Source: Ryuthela nishihirai
Taxonomy: Eukaryota; Arthropoda; Arachnida; Araneae; Heptathelidae
DNA length: 64,000 nucleotides
Reading direction: 5' to 3'
Assembly: GCA_038380435.1 (NCBI GenBank)
Contig: JAWZYU010000028.1
Location: 40,731,095 to 40,795,094 of the forward strand
Below the pieces are notes generated by a model. The model worked only from the letters and a program-made list of their open reading frames with translations, searched no databases and was not told the DNA's origin. The translations under genes and the position numbers were made by a program. Of this stretch, positions 34,500 through 46,284 are shown in pieces; positions within the stretch are counted from its first letter, which is position 1; every line of letters begins with the position of its first letter.

Positions 34500-35310
34500 G
34501 AATAAAATAAAACATATATATCAGTGGTTCTCAACCTTTTATGCTTCACGTATACCCGCTGGAAATGTGTATCTAACTGGCGTACCCCTTGTATAGATAG
34601 ATAAAACTATTGTTATAGTATAACAATGGGAATAAAATAAAACATATATATCAGTGTTTCTCAACCTTTTATGCTGCACGTACCCGCTGGAAATGTGTAT
34701 GTAACTGGCGTATCCCTTGTATAGATAGATAAAACTAAATTTATAGTATAACAATGGGAATAAAATAAAAATATATATATCAGTGGTTCTCAACCTTTTA
34801 TGCTTCACGTACCCCCTGGAAATGTGTATGTAACTGGCGTACCCCTTGTATAGATAGATAAAACTATAGTTATAGTATAACAATTGGAATAAAATAAAAC
34901 ATATATATCAGTGGTTCTCAACCTTTTATGCTTCACGTACCCGCTGGAAATGTGTATGTAACTGGCGTACCCCTTGTATAGATAGATAAAACTATAGTTA
35001 AAGTATAACAATGGGAATAAAATAAAACATATATATCAGTGGTTCTCAACCTTTTATGCTTCACGTACCCGCTGGAAATGTGTATGTAACTGGCGTACCC
35101 CTTGTATACATAGATAAAACTATAGTTATAGTATAACAATGGGAATAAAATAAAACATATATATCAGTGGTGCTCAATCTTTTACGCTTCACGTACCCTC
35201 TGGAAATGTGTATGTAACTGGCGTACCCCTTGTATAGAATAATAAAACTATAGTTATAGTATAACAATGGGAATAAAATAAAACATATATATCAGTGGTT
35301 CTCAACCTTT
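34500..35310 (+). repeat. Array segment duplicated at 38472-39282
   Basis: Six or more consecutive units with rare markers (cacgtatacccgctgg, tatctaactggcg, gcttttatgctgcacg-type, gtatagaataataaaac) recur in the same order 3,972 bp downstream. That is 31 units plus 4 bp. Differences are few. Confidence 0.9.
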
Positions 35311-38300
35311 TATGCTTCACGTACCCCCTGGAAATGTATATGCAACTGGCGTACCCCTTGTATAGATAGATAAAACAATAGTTATAGTATAACAATGGGA
35401 ATAAAATAAAACATATATATCAGTGGTTCTCAACCTTTTATGCTTTACGTACCCCCTGGAAATGTGTATGTAACTGGAGTACCCCTTGTATAGATAGATA
35501 AAACTATAGTTATAGTATAACAATGGGAATGAAATAAAACATATATATCAGTGGTTCTCAACGTTTTATGCTTCACGTACCCCCTGGAAATGTGTATGTA
35601 ACTGGCGTACCCCTTGTATGGATAGATAAAACTATAGTTATAATATAACAATGGGAATAAAATAAAACATATATATCAGTGGTTCTCAACTTTTTATGCT
35701 TCACGTACCCCCTGGAAATGTGTATGTAACTGGCGTACTCCTTGTATAGATAGATAAAACTATAGTTATAGTATAACAATGGGAATAAAATAAAACATAT
35801 ATATCAGTGGTTCTCAAACTTTTATGCTTCACGTAACCTCTGGAAATGTGTATGTAACTGCCGTACCCCTTGTATAGATAGATAAAACTATAGTTATAGT
35901 ATAACAATGGGAATAAAATAAAACATATATATCAGTGGTTCTCAACCTTTTATGCTTCACGTACCCCCTGGAAATGTGCATGTAACTGGCGTACCCCTTG
36001 TATAGATAGATAAAACTATATTTATAGTATAACAATGGGAATAAAATAAAACATATATATCAGTGGTTCTCAACCTTTTATGCTTCACGTACCCCCTGGA
36101 AATGTGTATGTAACTGGCGTACCCCTTGTATAGATAGATAAAACAATAGTTATAGTATAACAATGGGAATAAAATAAAACATACATATCAGTGGTTCTGA
36201 ACATTTTATGCTTCACGTACCCCCTGGAAATGTGTATGTAACTGGCGTACCCCTTGTATAGATAGATAAAACTATATTTATAGTATAACAATGGGAATAA
36301 AATAAAACATATATATCAGTGGTTCTCAACTTTTTATGCTTCACGTACCCCCTGGAAATGTGTATGTAACTGGCGTACCCCTTGTATAGATAGATAAAAC
36401 TATAGTTATAGTATAACAATGGGAATAAAATAAACATATATATCAGTGGTTCTCAACCTTTTATGCTTCACGTACCCCCTGGAAATGTGTATGTAACTGG
36501 CGTACCCCTTGTATAGATAGATAAAACTATAGTTATAGTATAACAATGGGAATAAAATAAAACATACATATCAGTGGTTCTGAACATTTTATGCTTCACG
36601 TACCCCCTGAAAATGTGTATGTAACTGGCGTACCCCTTGTATAGATAGATAAAACTATATTTATAGTATAACAATGGGAATAAAATAAAACATATATATC
36701 AGTGGTTCTCAACTTTTTATGCTTCACGTACCCCCTGGAAATGTGTATGTAACTGGCGTACCCCTTGTATAGATAGATAAAACTATAGTTATAGTATAAC
36801 AATGGGAATAAAATAAAACACATATATCAGTGGTTCTCATCCTTTTATGCTTCACGTACCCCCTGGAAATGTGTATGTAACTGGCGTACCACTTGTATAG
36901 ATAGATAAAACTATAGTTATAGTATAACAATGGGAATAAAATAAAACATATATATCAGTGGTTCTCAACCTTTTATGCTTCACATACCCCCTGGAAATGT
37001 GTATGTAACTGGCGTACCCCTTGTATAGATAGATAAAACTATAGTTGTAGTATAACAATGGGAATAAAATAAAACATATATATCAGTGGTTTTCAAACTT
37101 TTATGCTTCACGTACCCGCTGGAAATGTGTATGTAACTGGCGTACCCCTTGTATAGATAGATAAAACTATAGTTATAGTATAACAATGGAAATAAAATAA
37201 AACATATATATATCAGTGGTTCTCAACCTTTTATGCTTCACGTACCCGCTGGAAATGTGTATGTAACTGGCGGACCCCTTGTATAGATAGATAAAACTAT
37301 AGTTATAGTATAACAATGGGAATAAAATAAAACATATATATCAGTGGTTCTCAAACTTTTATGCTTCACGTAACCTCTGGAAATGTGTATGTAACTGCCG
37401 TACCCCTTGTATAGATAGATAAAACTATAGTTATAGTATAACAATGGGAATAAAATAAAACATATATATCAGTGGTTCTCAACCTTTTATGCTTCACGTA
37501 CCCCGTGGAAATGTGTATATAAATGGCGTACCCCTTGTATAGATAGATAAAACTATATTTATAGTATAACAATGGGAATAAAATAAAACATATATATCAG
37601 TTATTCTCAACCTTTTATGCTTCAGGTACCCCCTTGAAATGTGTATGTAACTGGCGTACCCCTTGTATAGATAGATAAATCTATAGTTATAGTATAACAA
37701 TGGGAATAAAATAAAACATATATATCAGTGGTGCTCAATCTTTTATGCTTCACGTTCCCCCTGGAAATGTGTATGTAACTGGCGTACCCCTTGTATAGAT
37801 AGATAAAACTATAATTATAGTATAACAATGGGAATAAAATAAAACATATATATCAGTGGTGCTCAATCTTTTATGCTTCACGTTCCCCCTGGAAATGTGT
37901 ATGTAACTGGCGTACCCCTTTTATAGATAGATAAAACTATATTTATAGTATAACAATGGGAATAAAATAAAACATATATATCAGTTATTCTCAACCTTTT
38001 ATGCTTCAGGTACCCCCTTGAAATGTGTATGTAACTGGCGTACCCCTTGTATAGATAGATAAATCTATAGTTATAGTATAACAATGGGAATAAAATAAAA
38101 CATATATATCAGTGGTGCTCAATCTTTTATGCTTCACGTTCCCCCTGGAAATGTGTATGTAACTGGCGTACCCCTTGTATAGATAGATAAAACTATAGTT
38201 ATAGTATAACAATGGGAATAAAATAAAACATATATATCAGTGGTGCTCAATCTTTTATGCTTCACGTTCCCCCTGGAAATGTGTATGTAACTGGCGTACC

Positions 38301-40283
38301 CCTTGTATAGATAGATAAAACTATAGTTATAGTAAAACAATGGGAATAAAATAAAACATATATATCAGTGGTTCTCAACCTTTTATGCTTCACGTACCCC
38401 CTGGAAATGTGTATGTAACTGGCGTACCCCTTGTATAGATAGATAAAACTATTGTTATAGTATAACAATGGAAATAAAATAAAACATATATATCAGTGGT
38501 TCTCAACCTTTTATGCTTCACGTATACCCGCTGGAAATGTGTATCTAACTGGCGTACCCCTTGTATAGATAGATAAAACTATTGTTATAGTATAACAATG
38601 GGAATAAAATAAAACATATATATCAGTGTTTCTCAACCTTTTATGCTGCACGTACCCGCTGGAAATGTGTATGTAACTGGCGTATCCCTTGTATAGATAG
38701 ATAAAACTATATTTATAGTATAACAATGGGAATAAAATAAAAATATATATATCAGTGGTTCTCAACCTTTTATGCTTCACGTACCCCCTGGAAATGTGTA
38801 TGTAACTGGCGTACCCCTTGTATAGATAGATAAAACTATAGTTATAGTATAACAATTGGAATAAAATAAAACATATATATCAGTGGTTCTCAACCTTTTA
38901 TGCTTCACGTACCCGCTGGAAATGTGTATGTAACTGGCGTACCCCTTGTATAGATAGATAAAACTATAGTTAAAGTATAACAATGGGAATAAAATAAAAC
39001 ATATATATCAGTGGTTCTCAACCTTTTATGCTTCACGTACCCGCTGGAAATGTGTATGTAACTGGCGTACCCCTTGTATAGATAGATAAAACTATAGTTA
39101 TAGTATAACAATGGGAATAAAATAAAACATATATATCAGTGGTGCTCAATCTTTTATGCTTCACGTACCCTCTGGAAATGTGTATGTAACTGGCGTACCC
39201 CTTGTATAGAATAATAAAACTATAGTTATAGTATAACAATGGGAATAAAATAAAACATATATATCAGTGGTTCTCAACCTTTTATGCTTCACGTACCCCC
39301 TGGAAATGTGTATGTAACTGGCGTACCCCTTGTATAGAAAGATAAAACTATAGTTATAGTATAACAATGGGAATAAAAAAAAACATATAGATCAGTGGTT
39401 CTCAACCTCTTATGCTTCACGTACCCCCTGGAAATGTGTATGTAACTGGCGTACTCCTTGTATAGATAGATAAAACTATAGTTATAGTATAACAATGGGA
39501 ATAAAATAAAACATATATATCAGTGGTTCTCAACCTTTTATGCTTCACGTACCCCCTGGAAATGTGTATGTAACTGGCGTACCCCTTGTATAGATAGATT
39601 AAACTATAGTTATAGTATAACAATGGGAATAAAATAAAACATATACATCAGTGGTTCTCAACCTTTTATGCTTCACGTGACCCCTGGAAATGTGTATGTA
39701 ACTGGCGTACCCCTTGTATAGATAGATTAAACTATAGTTATAGTATAACAATGGGAATAAAATAAAACATATATATCAGTGGTTCTCAACCTTTTATGCT
39801 TCACGTACACCCTGGAAATGTGTATATAACTGGCGTACCCCTTGTACAGATAGATTAAACTATAATTATAGTATAACAATGGGAATAAAATAAAACATAT
39901 ATATCAGTGGTTCTCAACGTTTTATGCTTCACGTACCCCCTGGAAATGTGTATGTAACTGGCGTACCCCTTGTATAGATAGATAAAACTATAGTTATAGT
40001 ATAACAATGGGAATAAAATGAAACATATATATCAATGGTTCTCAACCTTTTATGCTTCACGTACCCCCTGGAAATGTGTATGTAACTGGCGTACCCCTTG
40101 TATAGATAGATAAATCTATAGTTATAGTATAACAATGGGAATAAAATAAAAGAACTATATCAGTAGTTCTCAACCTTTTATGCTTCAAGTACCCCCTGGA
40201 AATGTGTATGTAACTGGCGTACCCCTTGTATAGATAGATAAAACTATAGTTATAGTATAACAATGGGAATAAAATAAAACACA

Positions 40284-40592
40284 TATATATATATACATTC
40301 AATTTTGTATTCATAAATTGCATATATCGATAAACACAAAAATGACATAAACAATTTAACAAATCATATAAAATTATAACATTTTACTTGGTAATCAGTG
40401 AAATGATTGCGCTTGTTTACGCTTGCACCGTTCATCAATGGTTGGGGTTATCTTGCTAAGTAGAGTCCAAGTGATCTTCAACATCCAGCTTGTTCTTTTA
40501 TTTATTTTTTAAAGCAGTTAAAGATGAAAAACTAGATCTAGCGACTTTTGAGCTCTCACGGCGTACCCCAAAAATTTTACCTCGTAACCCAC
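40284..40592 (+). other. Unique right part of hAT-like element
   Basis: Non-repetitive AT-rich sequence between the array and the right terminal repeat. It has no recognisable coding sequence and presumably represents the internal and right-end sequence of the original short element. Confidence 0.6.
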
Positions 40593-40606
40593 GTTGAGAA
40601 CCCTTA

Positions 40607-40897
40607 ATATAGAGGGTAGCAAATCCCGTTCCTCTATAAGAGAATTTTTCAGCTCATCGTGGAGGTTGACGACTTGCCACTCGCCATCCCAATGCATCCC
40701 ATGCATGTTTAATGCGATTTAAGTCTGGAGACCTCGCTGGCCAATCCATTCTCTGGAATCAAATCACTCTCAAGTTATTCCTTCACCATTTGAGCTCAGT
40801 GTAGACGAGCATTATCGTCCATGAAATATGAATTCTGACCCGTTGTCACCTCTAAAAATCCTCACAAAAGTCTCTAGGATCTCGTCTCTGTATCTTA
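40607..40897 (-). pseudogene. Tc1-like transposase B, catalytic region
   Basis: Reverse strand: FMDDNARLH (near 40830) has the second catalytic Asp and is followed by a stop. RMDWPARSPDLNRIKHAWD (near 40725-40690) is the third motif but reads IKH where the family has IEH, so the catalytic Glu is replaced by Lys. ELKNSLIEERDLLPSI follows after a frameshift and is cut by the hAT-like element. It is a dead gene. It continues upstream beyond the SINE-A at 40898-41450. Confidence 0.9.
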
Positions 40898-41450
40898 AGA
40901 GGGCGGGGGTGGCTCAGTCGGTAGAGCGCCAGGCTCATAATCTGCAGTTCCCAGGTTCGAGTCCCAGCTGGGTCAGCGTTGAGATTTATCTCCGCAAAAT
41001 TCCCCGCCCTGCCCACGGTCAGTAGGGGACACCGATGGGCTTGGAAAGGCCGCCGTCCGTCGGATGGGACGTTAAGCCGTGGCCCCGTTTGCGGGAGAGC
41101 CATACCCTGTGCACGTTAAAGAACACGCTGGATGGCCTTGACGGGAGGCTACCATCTGTCCCCCAACAGCTGTTCCAGTGGGTCCCAACCTTCTCTGAGC
41201 CTTCGGGGTCCATGTGACCTGGCCATTTAGCCCATGGTGTGCAAAAAAGTGCCGCTCAGAGGTAAAACACCCCAATGTTAAAGAACACGCTGGATGGCCT
41301 TAACGGGAGGCTACCATCTGTCCCCCAACAGCTGTTCCAGTGGGTCCCCTCCCCCAACCTTCTCTGAGCCTTCGGGGTCCATGTGACCTGGCCATTTAGC
41401 CCGTGGTGTGCAAAAAAGTGCCGCTCAGAGGTAAAACAACCCAACCCAAC
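40898..41450 (+). mobile_element. SINE-A copy with duplicated 3' module, in Tc1-B
   Basis: The full forward copy reads gctcataatctg in its head. It is followed by a second 3' module from about 41275 (aatgttaaagaacacgctgg). One target duplication, ctgtatctta (40888-40897 and 41451-41460), flanks the whole, showing that the dimer lies within a single insertion site. Confidence 0.95.
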
Positions 41451-41846
41451 CTGTATCTTAGGGCAGTTAGAATTCTTCCTGAGATGATATGCAGGTCAGT
41501 GTTGATAGTGATACCTCCCCAGACCAACAAACAACTGTCACCAACTTCCACGATATTCAAGGGGTGATCACGTGTTCCATTCTCTCTCCAGATGCATTCT
41601 GCCATCTCCTGATATCATCCTCTTGGGTCTTGCAAGTAGGAATAGGAAATGATCACCTTGAATTATTGTTGCTCTAGGCCTACCCTGGCTCGCTTTTATA
41701 GAACATGTTCCAGTGTCTTGCAAGCATCTGCAGAATCTGGAAATTACACTTTTTAAACACATTTAACCATCTGGCAACCTCTCTATATGAGCTGCTTCTA
41801 TGTCATATATGTCATTCATGTCCATCCATGTCCTGATTCCATCTGT
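41451..41846 (-). pseudogene. Tc1-like transposase B, N-terminal half
   Basis: Reverse strand: the DNA-binding HTH region is recognisable as SVISRFCRCLQDTGTC and QGRPRATIIQGDHFLFLLAR (near 41745-41650), then MISGDGRM, HLEREWNT, VWGGITINTDLHIISG (near 41520) and ILTALRYRDEILRDF running into the SINE-A insertion. An in-frame stop precedes the HTH, and the first catalytic motif region is deleted between the HLERE and VEVGDS blocks. This is typical Tc1 architecture, non-functional. Confidence 0.88.
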
Positions 41847-42228
41847 TGTTGGGTTGTTTTACCTCTGAGCGGCACTTTTTTGCACACCATGGGCTAAATG
41901 GCCAGGTCACATGGACCCTGAAGGCTCAGAGAAGGTTGGGGGAGGGGACCCACTGGAACAGCTGTTGGGAGACAGATGGTAGCCTCCCGTCAAGGCGATC
42001 CAGCGTGTTCTTTAACGTGCACAGGGTATGGCTCTCCCGCACACGGGGCCACGGCTTAACGTCCCATCCGACGGGCGGCGGCCTTTCCAAGCCCATCGGT
42101 GTCCCCTACTGACCGTGGGCAGGGCGGAGGATTTTGCGGAGATAAATCTCAACGCTGTCCCAGCTGGGACTCGAACCTGGGAACTACAGATTACGAGCCA
42201 GGCACGCTACCGACTGAGCCACCCCCGC
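41847..42228 (-). mobile_element. SINE-A copy, full length
   Basis: Reverse young copy with target duplication ttccatctgt at 41837-41846 and 42229-42238. It lies at the 5' border of the Tc1-B pseudogene. Confidence 0.95.
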
Positions 42229-42394
42229 TTCCATCTGTCGTATGGTTCTCCACTTCTGACAGAATTCTGATCCAAATCATTCTCATTCTGATCCAAATGA
42301 TTCCTCCTTTGCATTTTAATAAAACTAATGCGAAACGTTCGACAAAGCCGCTCTTAATCTGAAATGAGAAACGCCCATTCCTGAAGCTCCTGGA
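42229..42394. other. Spacer between SINE-A copies
   Basis: Contains a short repeated phrase (ctgatccaaatcattctcat then ctgatccaaatgattc). No gene is seen. Confidence 0.4.
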
Positions 42395-42852
42395 GTGGGG
42401 GTGGCTCAGTCGGTATCGCGCCAAACTCGTGATTTGTAGTTCCCAGTTTCGAGTCCCAGCTGGGTCAGCGTTGAGATTTATCTCCGCAAAACTCCCTGCC
42501 CTGCCTACGGTCAGTAGGGGGACACCGAAGGGCTTGGAAAGGCCGCCGTCCATCTGATGGGACGTTAAGCTGTTGCCTCGTGTACGGAAGAACCATACCC
42601 TGTGCACGTTAAAGAGCACGCTGGATGGCCTTGACGGGAGGCTACCATCTGTCTTCCAACAGCTGTCCCAGTGGGTTCTCTCCCCCAACCTTCTCTGAGC
42701 CTTCGGAGTCCTTGTGACCTGGCCATTTAGACCTGGCCATTAAATATCAATTGTAGTTCCCAGGTTCGAGTCCCAAAGAGACAGTGTTTGTGTGTAAAAA
42801 AGAGTTTGTGTGCAAAAAAAAGTGTAGCTCAGAGGTAAAACAACCCAACAAT
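42395..42852 (+). mobile_element. SINE-A copy with head fragment copied into tail
   Basis: The forward copy is intermediate between subfamilies. Between ggccatttag and the tail, about 75 extra bases include a repeat of acctggccatt and then ttgtagttcccaggttcgag, which is B-box sequence from the head, followed by two alternative gtttgtgtgcaaaaa endings. The tail ends taaaacaacccaacaatcc. Confidence 0.9.
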
Positions 42853-43582
42853 CCAAAGTTACTTTTATCTCCAGCTTAATTTGCATGAGCAGTGTCTTTC
42901 GAATTGAGAAATGCAAATCTAACAGCCGATAAATACAGTATGAGTTATTTCACTCTAAATATCCTCTGAAACTTCCGTTAATTTCTTCAGATATTTGCAA
43001 TTTTGTTCAACTTCCTCAAATTACGAACATCAGCGTACTCTAAGGCTTTGCAGAATTTCTTTTTTAATGTTTGCGTTGAGCTGCAGCGGCTTTTCACACC
43101 AAGATCTACTTTTCTCAGCTCTATTCTTCTGAGGATTCCCGCATAACCGCCTAACTCTGATTTCGACGCGATATAAGCTCGCACTCGTTCCTTTCTAATT
43201 TTACCTCCCTCGGTCGTGAAACCCTGATTACACGAGTCTCCTTTTAAATAATGAACACCTGGATTACTTGCGAAAGGGCGTTAGCAGAAATAAGAAGAGG
43301 AAAAATGGAGCGCCGGCAAATAGAGCTCGGATGAAAAATAATGAAACCTGCACCAGAGCAATGCACAGTTGGATTTAGCAAATAATCAAGGTCAGACGAA
43401 AAAGGTTGCTGACACCTTACGTGGGCTTGCTTTGTGTTGTAAACAAATGACGTCAGCACCAGGAACAGTGATCGTCATCTTAAATGAATACAAGGAACAC
43501 AATACCACGAACATTGATCGTCATCTTACGTTAAGGCCTCCGAAGTAAGGAATGGGAGAAATGCTGACTGCATCTCCATTGT
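42853..43582. other. Unique stretch
   Basis: No shared repeat except atctaacagccgataaatac (42917 onward), which also occurs in a SINE-A at about 45998. A reverse frame of 65 codons (42987-43184, Lys/Arg-rich) is not recognisable. A cluster agggaaatggagcgccg-like and gaacattgatcgtcatctta direct repeat (43466 and 43511) is present. Confidence 0.4.
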
Positions 43583-43593
43583 TCATTTATGAG

Positions 43594-44374
43594 TTGGGTT
43601 GTTTTACCTCTGAGCGGCACTTTTTTGCACACCATTGCCTTAATGGCCAGGTCACATGGACCCCGAAGGCTCAGAGAAGGTTGGGGGAGGGGACCCACTG
43701 GAACAACTGTTGGGAGACAGATGATAGCCTCCCGTCAAAGCCATCAAGCGTGTTCTTTAACGTGCACAGGGTATGTCTCTCCCGCACACGGGGGGCGGGG
43801 GTGGCTCAGTCGGTAGCGCGCCAGGCTCGTAATCTGTAGTTCTCAGATTCGAGTCCCAGCTGTGTCAGCGTTGAGATTTATCTCCGCAAAATTCCCCGCC
43901 CTGCCCACGGTCAGTAGGGGACACCGATGGGCTTGGAAAGGCCGCCGTCCGTCGGATGGGACGTTAAGCCGTGGCCTGGTGTGCGAGAGAGCCATACCCT
44001 GTGCACGTTAAAGAACACGTTGGATGGCCTTGACGGGAGTCTACCATCTGTCTCCCAACAGCTGTTCCAGTGGGTCCCCCTCCCCCAACCTTCTCTGAGC
44101 CTTCGGGGTCCATGTGACCTGGCCATTTAGCCCATGGTGTGCAAAAAAGTGCCGCTCAGAGGTAAAACAACATACAAACCCGCACACGGGGCCACGGTTT
44201 AACGTCCCATCCAACGTACGGCGGCCTCTCCAAGCCCATCGGTGTCCCCTTCCGACCGTGGACAGGGCGGGGAATTTTGCGGAGATAAATCTCAACGCTG
44301 ACCCAGCTGGGACTCGAACCTGGGAACTACAGATTACGAGCCTGGCGCGCTACCGACTGAGCCACCCCCGCCCC
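43594..44374 (-). mobile_element. SINE-A copy, interrupted by another SINE-A
   Basis: The outer reverse copy is in two parts (43594-43793 and 44179-44374). Its own target duplication tcatttatgag lies at 43583-43593 and 44375-44385. It is split by the forward SINE-A described next. Confidence 0.95.
43794..44178 (+). mobile_element. SINE-A copy nested in SINE-A
   Basis: The forward full-length copy is inserted into cccgcacacgggg of the outer SINE, duplicated at 43781-43793 and 44179-44191. The tail is ggtaaaacaacatacaaa, lacking the usual cccaaccc repeats. Confidence 0.97.
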
Positions 44375-44488
44375 TCATTTATGAGCAGCATATTTACTGA
44401 GGGGGGAAGATTCATTATTGTAAGTGATGTTCCCGGACGTTGCTATTGAAGATGTCTTCAGCCTCGCTCAAGTGTATGTTGCGGAGGC

Positions 44489-44878
44489 TTTTTTTTTGGG
44501 TTGTTTTACTTCTGAGCGGCACTTTTTTGCACACCATGGGCTAAATGGCCAGGTCACAAGGACCCCGAAGGCTCAGAGAAGGTTGGGGGAGGGGACCCAC
44601 TGGAACATCTGTTGGGAGACAGATGGTAGCCTCCCGTCAAGGCCATCCAGCGTGTGCTTTAACGTGCACAGGGTATGGCTCTCCCGCACACGGGGTCACG
44701 GCTTAACGTCCCATCCGACGGACGGCGGCCTTTCCAAGCCCATCGGTGTCCCCTACTGACCGTGGGCAGGGCGGGGAATTTTTGCGGAGATAAATCTCAA
44801 CGCGACCCAGCTGGGACTCGAACCTGGGAACTACAGATTACGAGCCTGGCGCGCTACCGACTGAGCCACCCCCGCCTT
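44489..44878 (-). mobile_element. SINE-A copy, full length
   Basis: Reverse young copy; target duplication gttgcggaggc at 44478-44488 and 44879-44889. Confidence 0.95.
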
Positions 44879-44889
44879 GTTGCGGAGGC

Positions 44890-45104
44890 AATCTGATGTC
44901 CTCGATCCAAGAGGGACTCTTGAAGGATGGCAAGGAATTCAGAGTTTGATTCAATAAATTATTATTTTGGTAAAAATTATTTATACAATTCTATATGTAC
45001 AGGTGATCGGTGTATTTACAATGGATTGAAATAGTTCAATATTTTTAGTTTTTAATAAATATCTACCTAGTGGTTATGGAATGAATTTTTTGGATATTTT
45101 TTGG
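44890..45104. other. Spacer, AT-rich
   Basis: Nothing recognised. Confidence 0.4.
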
Positions 45105-45380
45105 ATTCTTTTGGCTCTGAGTGGTAATATTTTTGCACACAATGAACTAAATAGCTAGGTCATAAGGACCCGAGAGTATCAGAGAAAGTTGGGGGGGGGG
45201 GGGTACCACTGGATAGCTGTTAGGATACATATGGAAGCCTCCCGTCAAGGGCATCCAGCGTGTTCTTTAACGTGCATAGTATATGGCCCCTCATGAACAC
45301 GGACGGAACCACAGCTTAACATCCCATCCGACGGACGGAAAACTTTCCAAGCCCATCGGTGTCCCCTTTCTCACTGTTGA
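45105..45380 (-). mobile_element. SINE-A copy, old, head missing
   Basis: Diverged reverse copy: ttttggctctgagtggtaat, ctaaatagctaggtcataag, ccactggatagctgttagga, gcatccagcgtgttctttaa, ggtgtcccctttctcactg. The head with A and B boxes is absent. A G12 tract lies at about 45191. Confidence 0.85.
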
Positions 45381-45514
45381 CCATAAAAGGAGTTAGTGTT
45401 CTGCGCAGATTTACTCATATACGCAGAACGATATCAAATGTGCTTCATGACTCGTTATTCACCATTGTCGGCACAGGGACAAAAGACTCGCAAGCCATTT
45501 CCGGCAAATTCTGG

Positions 45515-45879
45515 GGCGGGGGTGGCTCAGTCGGTAGCGCGAAAGGTTCGAGTCCCAGCTGGGTCAGCGTTGAGATTTATCTCCGCAAAATTCCCCGCCC
45601 TGCCCACGGTCAGTAGGGGACAACGATGGGCTTGGAAAGGCCGCCGTCCGTCGGATGGGACGTTAAGCCGTGGCCCCGTGCGCGGGAGAGACATACCCTG
45701 TGCACGTTAAAGAACACGCTGGATGGCCTTGACGGGAGGCTACCATCTGTCTCCCAACAGCTGTTCCAGTGGGTCCCCTCCCCCAACCTTCTCTGAGCCC
45801 TCGGGGTCCATGTGACCTGGTCATTTAGCCCATGGTGTGCAACAAAGTGCCGCTCATAGGTAAAACAACCCAACCCAAC
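45515..45879 (+). mobile_element. SINE-A copy lacking anticodon arm
   Basis: The forward copy has its head reading tagcgcgaaaggttcgagtc, a loss of about 22 bp covering the anticodon arm, which brings A and B boxes close together. The target duplication ccggcaaattctgg (45501-45514 and 45880-45893) is exact. Confidence 0.95.
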
Positions 45880-45934
45880 CCGGCAAATTCTGGACGGCTG
45901 GCGCCAGTCGCTATCAAGCCAACGTTGAAAGTGG

Positions 45935-46284
45935 CTGGGTTGTTTTACCTCTGAGTGGCACTTTTTTTGCACACCATGGGCTAAATGGCCATTTCACATC
46001 TAACAGCCGATAAATACAGTCAGACAGATGGTCGTCTCCAGTCAGACAGATGGTAGCCTCCCGTCAAGACCATCCAGCGTGTTCTTTAACGTGCACAGGG
46101 TCTGGCTCCCCTCCACACACGGGACCACGGCTTAACATCCCATCAGACGGACGGTGGCCTTTCCAAACCCATCGGTGTCCCCTATTGACCGTGGGCAGGG
46201 CAGAAATTTTTGCGGAGATAAATCGAACCTGGGAACTACAGATTACGAGCCTGGCGCGCTACCAACTGAGCCACCCCCGCCCCA
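45935..46284 (-). mobile_element. SINE-A copy with filler and deletion
   Basis: The reverse copy has, after ctaaatggccatttcac, the block to the ggtagcctcccg motif lost. It is replaced by atctaacagccgataaatac plus two partial copies of agtcagacagatggt. The B-box region is also shortened (gataaatcgaacctggg). Confidence 0.9.

Larger units (their letters stand above)
27989..40283 (+). repeat. 128-bp satellite, about 96 units
   Basis: Each unit starts cagtggttctcaacctttta and continues tgcttcacgtaccccctgga, aatgtgtatgtaactggcgt, accccttgtatagatagata and aaactatagttatagtataa, ending with aatgggaataaaataaaac and atatatat. The first starts are at 27989 and 28117 and the last at 40161. Units are mostly 128 bp with rare indels. 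The conserved ~68-codon reverse frame (MLYYNYSFIYLYKGYAS type) is an artefact: 128 is not a multiple of three and no frame crosses many units. Confidence 0.97.
27989..40606 (+). mobile_element. Non-autonomous hAT-like element swollen by a satellite
   Basis: The element begins cagtggttctcaacc, the kind of terminus known from hAT elements, and ends with the inverted counterpart gttgagaaccctta at 40593-40606. It is flanked by an 8-bp duplication and interrupts a Tc1-like transposase whose frame resumes exactly beyond it. About 12.3 kb of its 12.6 kb is a 128-bp tandem array. The remaining ~320 bp at the right (40284-40606) is non-repetitive and ends in ggcgtaccccaaaaattt and the terminal repeat. 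No transposase is present. Confidence 0.88.

Noticed and set aside
28013..40362. Dozens of ~68-codon reverse frames (MLYYNYSF type) that look like a gene family
   Set aside because: They are one frame of the 128-bp tandem unit. The unit is not a multiple of three, frames break at each unit, and changes do not favour synonymous sites.
42191..42688. 165-codon reverse frame
   Set aside because: It runs through the complement of a SINE-A and its flank; chance read-through.
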